A stretch of 11,186 nucleotides of DNA, taken from NCBI GenBank assembly GCA_036522895.1, contig DATDEX010000331.1:1-11186 (forward strand), read 5' to 3'. The notes below the pieces were generated by a model, which did no database searches, was not told where the DNA came from, and saw only the letters and a program-made list of their open reading frames with translations. Source of the stretch: JAIOPA01 sp036522895 (GTDB lineage Bacteria > Eisenbacteria > RBG-16-71-46). A program made the position numbers and the translations under genes. Shown here piece after piece: positions 5,698 through 11,186 of the stretch. Within the stretch, counting starts at the first letter, position 1, and each line of letters begins with the position of its first letter.

Positions 5698-7347
5698 TCA
5701 CTGGAATACGGACGCCGTGAGCTTCACGTCGGCGTGCGCCCACGCCCGGCGGAAGCGCGCCTCCGCCGCGGCCGCCGCGGCCGCACGCTTCTCCGCCCGG
5801 AGTGCGAGCGCCAGGCCACGCAGCGACCAGCCATTCTCCGGATGCCGCCGGAGGTCGTCGCGATAGACCGCTTCGGCGTCCTTCGCGCGGCCCGCCTCGA
5901 GGAGCACCGCGCCGAGCGTGTGCCGAACGGGATACGGCCAGGTCGGCGGCTCGTCGTAGTGCAGGCTGTCCTCCCCGGCCACCGCGAGTCGCAGGAGCCG
6001 GACGCCATCCTCCGTCTGGCCTCTCCTGGCGGCGATCTCGCCCGCGAGCGCGTTCGTCGCGAGGCGGAGGAGCGGCGCCGCCAGGTTGATGCTGATCAGC
6101 ATGTCCGGCGGGACCGCGGCCGCCATGGCCCGCACCGAGTCCAGCTCGGCCGTGGCGGCGTCGTACTGGCCCTTGGCCGAGAGCGCCACGCCGCGCGCGT
6201 AGTGGAAGAGTCCCGAGGCGTAACGCTCCGAGGCCGGCGGCATCGGCTCCTTCATCACGTCGTCCCAGCGCCCGAACCGCAGCAGCATCATGACCGGGTA
6301 GGGCGGCACCAGCTCGAGCATGGACATCTGCGCGATCATCTCCGGCGGCACGTTGCCGGCGACCTTGCGCGACGCCGCGATCGCCTCCTCGCTCCGGCCC
6401 TCCATCATCGCCGAGAACATGATGAACTGGATGTTGTGGGTGTAGTACATGAGCGGGTAGATCCCCTCGGGCTTCTGCTCCGCGATGTACTTCTGGTCCA
6501 CGGCCGCCGCGATCTTGTTGCGCTGGAGCGCGTCCTCGTAGCGTCCGACCCGCGCGTAGATGTGCGAGGGCATGTGGACCAGGTGCCCCGCGCCGGGGAC
6601 GAGCGTCTCGAGCCGCTTCGCGGCGGCCAGTGCCCGCTCGGGATGATCCGACGCCTCGACCGAATGGATGTAGAAGTGGTTGGCGCCCGGGTGCTCGGGA
6701 TGCTGCTTCAGCACGCCTTCGAGCGTGGCGATCGCATCGAGCGTGCCCGGATTCGGCGCGCCATCGTGCGTCCACTGGTTCCACGGGTTCAGGTCGAGAA
6801 TCGACTCCGCGTAGAGCGTGGCCGCGTCGGGATCGTTGGGGAAGCGCGTCGCGAGCTTCTTCATCGCCTGGCAGTACGCCGTGTCGAGCGCCGTGCGGCT
6901 CGCCTTGGGATCGGGCGAGTAGCGCGCGCCGAGCGCCTCGATGTAGGCCTGCTCCGCCGGGCCCGCCTTCGCGGCGAGCGCGTTCGCCTGGGTGAGCGCT
7001 TCGTTCGCGGTCTTGGCCCCGGCCTCGTCCATCGGGAAGTTGATGTTGGGTCCGGCGGAGACCGCGATGCCCCACCACGCCATCGCGCAGTTCGAATCGA
7101 GCTTCGCCGCCTGCTGGAACGCCCGGATGGCCTCGGCGTGGTTGAACCCGTAGTAGAGCCGCAGTCCCTGGTCGAAGTACTTCTGCGCGTCGGGCGACGC
7201 GGTGATCTTGTGCGTCCACGTCCCGAGGTCGGTATAGAGCGGCGGCGGCGCCGTGGCCTGGCTCGCCATCTCGTGCTCGTGCTGGGCGATGGCGGGGGTG
7301 GCCGCGAGCAGCAGGGCCGCGAGCGCTGCGAACGATCCGCGGTTCAT
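5698..7347 (-). CDS. secreted tetratricopeptide-repeat protein with His-rich motifs
   Basis: A 549-residue exported protein. Residues 1-21 form a Sec signal peptide ending AIA, followed by a His/Glu start (QHEHEM) to the mature chain. TPR-like helical pairs are visible at about 55-85 (YFDQGLRLYYGFNHAEAIRA), 235-285, 375-410 and 475-535 (GAVLLEAGRAKDAEAVYRDD). Between repeats lie motifs that are not standard TPR: ANHFYIHSVEASDHPERA (222-239), GHLVHMPSHIYARVGRY (254-270) and YYTHNIQF (301-308). They concentrate histidines in a way that suggests metal binding or a catalytic site; this is inference. Proteins of this general type are usually annotated only as TPR proteins. The start is well supported by GGAGG seven bases upstream; longer frames run back to 7692 without an RBS and would bury the signal peptide. 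It is transcribed away from the vWA/exosortase cluster. Confidence 0.85.
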   Translation of the reverse strand: MNRGSFAALAALLLAATPAIAQHEHEMASQATAPPPLYTDLGTWTHKITASPDAQKYFDQGLRLYYGFNHAEAIRAFQQAAKLDSNCAMAWWGIAVSAGPNINFPMDEAGAKTANEALTQANALAAKAGPAEQAYIEALGARYSPDPKASRTALDTAYCQAMKKLATRFPNDPDAATLYAESILDLNPWNQWTHDGAPNPGTLDAIATLEGVLKQHPEHPGANHFYIHSVEASDHPERALAAAKRLETLVPGAGHLVHMPSHIYARVGRYEDALQRNKIAAAVDQKYIAEQKPEGIYPLMYYTHNIQFIMFSAMMEGRSEEAIAASRKVAGNVPPEMIAQMSMLELVPPYPVMMLLRFGRWDDVMKEPMPPASERYASGLFHYARGVALSAKGQYDAATAELDSVRAMAAAVPPDMLISINLAAPLLRLATNALAGEIAARRGQTEDGVRLLRLAVAGEDSLHYDEPPTWPYPVRHTLGAVLLEAGRAKDAEAVYRDDLRRHPENGWSLRGLALALRAEKRAAAAAAAEARFRRAWAHADVKLTASVFQ

Positions 7348-7354
7348 GAATATG

Positions 7355-7359
7355 CCTCC
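7355..7359 (-). promoter_or_regulatory. strong Shine-Dalgarno GGAGG of the TPR gene
   Basis: On the minus strand GGAGG sits seven bases before the ATG at 7347. It fixes the start among several longer open alternatives. Confidence 0.8.
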
Positions 7360-7388
7360 GGGGTGAGGTGTACGCCTGACGGCGCGGC

Positions 7389-7397
7389 ATGCTAGCA
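7389..7397 (-). promoter_or_regulatory. candidate extended -10 element for the TPR gene
   Basis: Read on the minus strand, TGCTAGCAT has the extended -10 form TGnTAnnnT and would give a 5' leader of about 35 bases before ATG 7347. No good -35 is present at the usual spacing, and the core overlaps an 8-base palindrome (TGCTAGCA), so chance or an operator half-site is possible. Confidence 0.28.
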
Positions 7398-7513
7398 CGC
7401 TCGTGAACGTGGGCCACCCGCGCACGAGCCGCCGCGCGGACGTGTACGGGAGGACGTCGCGGCGCGTGACGGCCGGGCGGGCAGGGCCGATCCGGCGGGC
7501 GGGCGACGGGGCC

Positions 7514-7580
7514 CGCTCGTGTCGAATCGGACACGCGAGCGTGTGCACCGGCCCACATTCGCCCGCCGCGACGAATGGGC
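7514..7580. repeat. two adjacent bulged dyads upstream of the vWA gene
   Basis: The first dyad pairs CGCTCGTGTC (7514-7523) with GACACGCGAGCG (7530-7541) around a 6-base loop, with a 2-base bulge on the right arm. The second pairs GCCCACATTCG (7551-7561) with CGAATGGGC (7572-7580) around a 10-base loop, with a 2-base bulge on the left arm. They lie 100-166 bases before the vWA start. They could be operators, a leader structure, or a termination signal; GC content raises the chance level. Confidence 0.35.
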
Positions 7581-7666
7581 CGGCAGCGCCAAGCCCAAGC
7601 CCCGCATGGGCCCCGCCGCCGCCGCCGCCCGGCACCCGGCTTGCAGTTCTCCGCTCCGTCCAACCG

Positions 7667-7673
7667 AAAGGAG
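7667..7673 (+). promoter_or_regulatory. strong Shine-Dalgarno AAAGGAG of the vWA gene
   Basis: AAAGGAG ends six bases before the ATG at 7680, directly ahead of a Sec signal peptide. It rules out the upstream in-frame ATG at 7575. Confidence 0.85.
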
Positions 7674-7679
7674 CGGAAC

Positions 7680-9692
7680 ATGTCCACGGCACGTCTCACC
7701 GGCCGGCTCGCGTGGCTGGCCCCCCTCGTGCTTCTTCTGTGCGCGAACCTCGCGCATGCGCAGGCCGACGCCTCGGCGCGGTCGCTTTCACCCTACTTCT
7801 TCGTCGAGGGTGGCGATCCGGCCACGGACCGCCTGCCGCTGCTCGGCACCCGCGTGACGGTCGAGGTGGCCGGCGTGATCGCCGACGTGACGGTGCGGCA
7901 GACCTACAAGAACGACGGCACCCGGCCGATCCACGCGCGCTACGTGTTCCCGGCCTCCACGCGCGCCGCCGTCCACGGGCTGACGATGACGGTGGGCGAC
8001 GAGCGCGTCGTCGCGAAGATCAAGGAGCGCGGGGAAGCGCGGAAGGAGTACGTCGCGGCGAAGCAGGCGGGGAAGAACGCCGCGCTGCTCGAGGAGCAGC
8101 GCCCCAACGTGTTCAGCATGGAGGTGTCGAACATCATGCCGGGGCAGCAGGTCGAGGTGGAGCTTCGCTACAGCGAGCTGCTGGTGCCGACCGCGGGTGT
8201 CTACGAGCTCGTCTATCCGACCGTGGTCGGGCCGCGCTACTCCACGATTCCCGCCGCGGGCGCCCGCCGCGCGGATGCCTGGATCGAGACGCCCTACACC
8301 CCCGCGGGCACGCCGCCCACCTACTCCCTGGCGCTCGCCGGCGTGGTGAACGCGGGCATGCCGATCCGCGAGCTCGCGAGCCCCTCGCACACGCTGCTCA
8401 CGAAATGGCAGAACCCCGCCCGCGTGGAGTTCGCGCTGGCGCCGTCCGAACGCGCGGGGGGAAATCGCGACTTCGTGCTGCGCTTCCGGCTCGACGGGGA
8501 CCGGATCCAGACCGGGCTCCTCCTCTACCCGGGGCCGGAGGAGAACTTCTTCGTCACCATGATCCAGCCCCCCGGCCGCGTGGTCCCCGAGGACATCCCG
8601 CCGCGCGAGTACATCTTCGTGGTCGACGTGTCGGGCTCGATGGCCGGTTTTCCGCTCGAGACCTCCAAGGCGCTCCTGAGAGACCTGATCGGGCATCTCC
8701 GCCCCACCGACACGTTCGACGTGCTGCTCTTCTCCGGCGGCTCGCGGCTCATGTCGGAGCGCTCCGTGCCCGCGACCGCGCGAAACATCGAGCGCGCCGT
8801 GGCGGCGATCTCGCAGGAGAACGGCGGGGGCGGCACCGAGTTGTTGGCCGCGATGAAGCGCGCGCTCGCGATCCCGGGCGACGACGCCGCGCGCTCGCGA
8901 AGCATCCTCGTGATCACGGACGGCTACATCGGCGCCGAGCGCGAGGTGTTCACGACCATCCGCGAGAACCGCGGCCGGGCGAACGTGTACGCGTTCGGGA
9001 TCGGCACCGCCGTCAACCGCCACCTGATCGAGGGGCTGGCGCGCGCCGGCATGGGCGAGCCGTTCGTCGCGATCGGCGAGGCGCAGGCCCGGGAGTCTGC
9101 CGCCCGCTTCCGCGAGTACGTTCAGTCTCCGCTCCTCACCGGCGTCCAGGTCGCGTTCGACGGCTTCGAGGCCTACGACGTCCAGCCCGCGTCGATCCCC
9201 GACGTGCTCGCGGAGCGGCCGATCGTGGTGACCGGCAAGTGGCGGGGCGAGCCCCGCGGCCAGGTCGTGGTGACGGGCGCGACCGGCGCCGGCGCGTTCC
9301 GCCGCTCGCTCGCGGTCTCGGAAGTCGAGCCCGACACGTCGCTCCGCGCGCTCCGTTACCTCTGGGCACGCACCCGGATCGCGGAGCTGTCGGACTTCGG
9401 CGATTCACCCGAGAGCGACGAGAGCAGGCGCGAGCTGGTCTCGCTCGGGCTCACCTACCAGTTGCTCACCCGCCACACCTCGTTCATCGCGGTCCACGAG
9501 CGGATCGTCAACCCGCTCGCGCAGGGCGACGACGTGGTGCAGCCACTGCCGCTGCCCGCCGGGGTGCCCAACAGCGCGGTCGGCGACATGGGCACCGGCG
9601 ACGAGCCGGGGCTCGCGTGGCTCCTCGCGCTCGCGCTCGCCGCGGGGCTCTGCCTGTGGTTCTGGCGCCGCACGCCGGCGCTCGGCCGGTGA
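7680..9692 (+). CDS. VIT and vWA domain surface protein, probable exosortase substrate
   Basis: A 670-residue exported protein. The signal peptide spans residues 1-27 and ends AHA. A VIT (vault/inter-alpha-trypsin) domain follows at about 50-165, with VRQTYKNDGTRPIHARYVFP (72-91). The vWA domain (about 310-480) has a complete MIDAS: D316, S318 and S320 in VVDVSGSMAG, T386 in GGTELL, and D414 in VITDGY. It should therefore bind a divalent cation and a ligand. The C-terminus holds D-E-P (641-643), a hydrophobic helix (about 644-662) and a basic tail starting R663-R664, the layout of an exosortase sorting signal. Domain order matches proteobacterial VIT/vWA sortase-target proteins, but no LPXTG is present. 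The exosortase gene starts five bases after the stop, supporting it as the processing enzyme. Ligand and biological role are unknown; surface adhesion is a reasonable inference. Confidence 0.92.
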   Translation: MSTARLTGRLAWLAPLVLLLCANLAHAQADASARSLSPYFFVEGGDPATDRLPLLGTRVTVEVAGVIADVTVRQTYKNDGTRPIHARYVFPASTRAAVHGLTMTVGDERVVAKIKERGEARKEYVAAKQAGKNAALLEEQRPNVFSMEVSNIMPGQQVEVELRYSELLVPTAGVYELVYPTVVGPRYSTIPAAGARRADAWIETPYTPAGTPPTYSLALAGVVNAGMPIRELASPSHTLLTKWQNPARVEFALAPSERAGGNRDFVLRFRLDGDRIQTGLLLYPGPEENFFVTMIQPPGRVVPEDIPPREYIFVVDVSGSMAGFPLETSKALLRDLIGHLRPTDTFDVLLFSGGSRLMSERSVPATARNIERAVAAISQENGGGGTELLAAMKRALAIPGDDAARSRSILVITDGYIGAEREVFTTIRENRGRANVYAFGIGTAVNRHLIEGLARAGMGEPFVAIGEAQARESAARFREYVQSPLLTGVQVAFDGFEAYDVQPASIPDVLAERPIVVTGKWRGEPRGQVVVTGATGAGAFRRSLAVSEVEPDTSLRALRYLWARTRIAELSDFGDSPESDESRRELVSLGLTYQLLTRHTSFIAVHERIVNPLAQGDDVVQPLPLPAGVPNSAVGDMGTGDEPGLAWLLALALAAGLCLWFWRRTPALGR

Positions 9693-9697
9693 CGCCG

Positions 9698-10312
9698 ATG
9701 CGGCGCCGGGAGGCCGGGCTCGTCGCGGGCGAATGGCCGGCGAGGACGACGCGCGGGGAGGGCTTCGTCGACGTGCCGTCGTGGCGACATCGCGCGGCGA
9801 ACGGGGCCTGCGTCGTCCTGGCGCTGGCGCTCGCCTGGATACTCAAGGAGTTCTACAGCCGCGCCCGCTTCGAAGACCTGCACTGGGTCCTGGCGCCCAC
9901 GCGCCGGCTCGTCGAGTGGCTGACCGGGGCCGCGTTCGAAGAGGAGCCCGGCCAAGGTTACCTGAGCCGCGATCGGCTCTACCGGATCGTGCCGGCGTGC
10001 GCGGGCGTCAACTTCCTGATCGTCGCGTTCGCGAGCCTCGTCTGCGGCCTCGTGCACACGCGCGCGAGCTGGCGCGGCCGGGCGGCGCTGCTCGCGGGGA
10101 GCGCGCTCGCCGCGTACGCGGTGACGATCGTGGCCAACGCCGCACGCATCGCGATCGCGATGCGGCTCCACGACGCCGGCGCCTCGCTCGGGCCGCTCAC
10201 GGGCGAGCGCCTGCACTGCGCGGCCGGGGTCGCCGTGTACTTCGCGTTTCTGTGCGCGCTCTTCGCGATCGGGGCGCGGGTGACGGGGGCGCGAAATGAA
10301 CTCGCGCTCTGA
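9698..10312 (+). CDS. xrtK: exosortase, XrtK type
   Basis: A 204-residue multi-pass membrane cysteine transpeptidase of the exosortase/archaeosortase superfamily, which processes C-terminal sorting signals at the inner membrane. The catalytic set is visible: C101 in PACAGVNFLIVAF, R150 in VANAARIAIAMR, and H173 in ERLHCAAGVAVYF. Hydrophobic helices lie at about 34-50, 102-119, 129-147 and 175-194. The N-terminal KEFYSRA (50-56), the WVLAP segment (63-67) and the short length fit exosortase K rather than the long EpsH/XrtA type; that subtype call is from memory of the family. Start choice is uncertain. GTG 9689 overlaps the preceding stop as GTGA; ATG 9698 is used here; GTG 9773, behind GGGGAGGG, would give 179 residues beginning just before the first helix. 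The gene lies in an operon with its likely substrate upstream and overlaps the next gene by 17 bases. Confidence 0.88.
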   Translation: MRRREAGLVAGEWPARTTRGEGFVDVPSWRHRAANGACVVLALALAWILKEFYSRARFEDLHWVLAPTRRLVEWLTGAAFEEEPGQGYLSRDRLYRIVPACAGVNFLIVAFASLVCGLVHTRASWRGRAALLAGSALAAYAVTIVANAARIAIAMRLHDAGASLGPLTGERLHCAAGVAVYFAFLCALFAIGARVTGARNELAL

Positions 10313-10610
10313 GCATGCGTCGCACGCCGCTGGCCTTCGCGTTCCGCTTGCGCTCGTGCCGTTCGCGGTCTACCTCGGTGTAACTATTCTCGAGCCCGCC
10401 ATCCATGGCGCCGCATGGCGCACGGGCTTCTGGGAGCACACCGCGATCACGCTCGCGGTCTCGGGCGTGATGATGGGGGCCTGGCTCGCGGTGCCGCGCC
10501 CCGGACACGCCGTGCTTCGCGCGGCTCTCCGACGGCGTTCCGGCGCTGCGACCGCCGGTGCAGCGGCTACAGCCGGAACCCCGCCGTCACGCCGAGCGTC
10601 TCGCCGGTGA
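10296..10610 (+). CDS. small two-helix membrane protein, third gene of the exosortase cluster
   Basis: A 104-residue protein of no recognised family. Its ATG lies inside the end of the exosortase gene (17-base overlap), the usual sign of translational coupling, with a weak GGGGG upstream. Two hydrophobic segments are visible: about 16-34 (VPLALVPFAVYLGVTILEP) and 46-66 (ITLAVSGVMMGAWL). A polar loop between them contains E33, H37, W41, W46, E47 and H48. The last 35 residues are Ala/Arg-rich low complexity and run 44 bases into the antisense of the convergent SDR gene, so the true C-terminus might be shorter in relatives. It may assist or regulate the exosortase, or be an unrelated hitch-hiker. 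Confidence rests on the overlap and the helices. Confidence 0.6.
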   Translation: MNSRSEHASHAAGLRVPLALVPFAVYLGVTILEPAIHGAAWRTGFWEHTAITLAVSGVMMGAWLAVPRPGHAVLRAALRRRSGAATAGAAATAGTPPSRRASRR

Positions 10611-11186
10611 TCCCGGCCGCTTCGTCCGAGGCGAAGAACAGCGCGGTGGCGGCAATCTCCTCGGGCTCGAGCATGCGCTTGAGCGCCGTGGGCTCGACGA
10701 AGAACTCGCGCTCGATGTCGGCGGGCGTCCGGCCGAGCGCGGCCGCGCGGTCGCGCACCACGTTGCCGATCCGCTCGCCGCGAACCGCGCCGGGCGCGAT
10801 CGCGTTCACCGTGATGCCGTGCGGGCCCAGCTCGAGCGCGAGCGAGCGCGTGAGCCCGATCAGGCCCCATTTGGACGCGGCATACGGGCTGCGCATCGCG
10901 TAGCCGATCCGTCCCGCGACCGACGTGATGTTGATGATCCGGCCGTTGCGTTGCGCGACGAGATGCGGGATCGCGAACTTGGAACACAGGAACGCTCCGG
11001 TCAGGTTGACGGCGAGCGTGCGCTCCCAGTCCTCGGCACGCGCCTCGGCCACCGACGCCGTGGGCCCGGCAATGCCGGCGTTGTTGACGAGGATGTCGAG
11101 CCGGCCGAACTCGCGAACCGTGGACTCGACGAGCTTCGTCACGGCGGGTTCGCTCGCGACGTCGGCGACCACGGCGAGCGAGCGGC
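10567..11186 (-). CDS. SDR family oxidoreductase, 5' end outside window
   Basis: The C-terminal about 205 residues of a classical short-chain dehydrogenase/reductase (FabG-like). Counting from the GTG at 11172, visible motifs are NNAG (30-33), the catalytic serine S84 in NITSVAGR, the YxxxK pair Y97 and K101 in SPYAASKWG, and the cofactor-loop APG (126-128). The N-terminal glycine-rich NAD(P)-binding motif is missing because the frame continues past base 11186. The GTG at 11172 is thus an internal codon, not the start: the in-frame codons before it still read as the second strand, ending VVADV. The substrate cannot be told; family members act on 3-oxoacyl chains, sugars, steroids and many alcohols. 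The ending ETLGVTAGFRL differs slightly from the usual VDGG form. It is convergent with the small membrane protein gene, overlapping it by 44 bases. Confidence 0.9.
   Translation of the reverse strand, partial: RSLAVVADVASEPAVTKLVESTVREFGRLDILVNNAGIAGPTASVAEARAEDWERTLAVNLTGAFLCSKFAIPHLVAQRNGRIINITSVAGRIGYAMRSPYAASKWGLIGLTRSLALELGPHGITVNAIAPGAVRGERIGNVVRDRAAALGRTPADIEREFFVEPTALKRMLEPEEIAATALFFASDEAAGITGETLGVTAGFRL

Larger units (their letters stand above)
7348..7679. other. 332-bp divergent intergenic region
   Basis: This stretch separates the TPR gene from the vWA gene and must hold both promoters. It contains a possible extended -10 for the TPR gene (7389-7397), two bulged dyads (7514-7541 and 7551-7580), and a short GCC repeat near 7613-7629. 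Frames open across it show no RBS and no recognisable protein. Confidence 0.5.

Noticed and set aside
5734..7395. A 553-codon plus-strand frame antisense to the TPR gene
   Set aside because: Arg/Val/Leu-rich product typical of the antisense of GC-rich genes. The opposite strand has GGAGG, a signal peptide and TPR motifs.
7613..7629. GCC trinucleotide repeat before the vWA gene
   Set aside because: Only about five units and in non-coding GC-rich DNA, so no function is suggested.
7403..9688. Long upstream extension of the exosortase frame through the vWA gene
   Set aside because: Only the part after about 9689 looks like protein; the earlier part is a frame-shifted shadow of the vWA gene.

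Overview
This window is very GC-rich DNA with densely packed genes and strong G/C bias at third codon positions. It encodes several exported proteins: Sec and Tat signal peptides, a periplasmic sulfite-dehydrogenase-like pair, and an exosortase with its likely substrate. This points to a Gram-negative (diderm) bacterium. The TPR, VIT/vWA, exosortase K and ECF content would fit Gemmatimonadota, Eisenbacteria-like, Acidobacteriota or high-GC Proteobacteria/Myxococcota, but no marker gene fixes the phylum. I see no rRNA, tRNA, CRISPR array, IS element or phage gene.

Layout from left to right: (1) a minus-strand VOC/PhnB-like protein gene with a hairpin terminator at the window edge; (2) a plus-strand secreted protein of unknown function with a Cys cluster; (3) a minus-strand, overlapping sorA-sorB-like pair, convergent with gene 2, made of a Tat-exported molybdopterin sulfite oxidase-family enzyme and a small c-type cytochrome; (4) divergent from it, a plus-strand run of a CPBP intramembrane protease, an ECF sigma factor and a two-TM anti-sigma-like protein that has lost its zinc ligands and carries a G10 tract; (5) a perfect 15-bp hairpin between convergent genes, then a large minus-strand secreted TPR protein with conserved-looking histidine motifs; (6) a 332-bp divergent intergenic region with two bulged dyads; (7) a tight plus-strand cluster of a VIT/vWA surface protein, an exosortase of the XrtK type and a small two-TM protein; (8) a convergent, 5'-truncated SDR dehydrogenase.

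The most interesting unit is cluster 7 (7680-10610). The VIT/vWA protein ends in a short D-E-P motif, one hydrophobic helix and a basic tail, which is the three-part layout of exosortase sorting signals. Directly downstream is an exosortase with the Cys/Arg/His catalytic set, followed by an overlapping small membrane protein. I read this as a dedicated one-enzyme, one-substrate surface-sorting module with an extra membrane partner. The second point of interest is the sigma/anti-sigma pair, where the anti-sigma combines a degenerate ZAS motif with a slippage-prone tract.

Starts were chosen from Shine-Dalgarno spacing and signal-peptide position. Several genes have open upstream extensions that I excluded for that reason.
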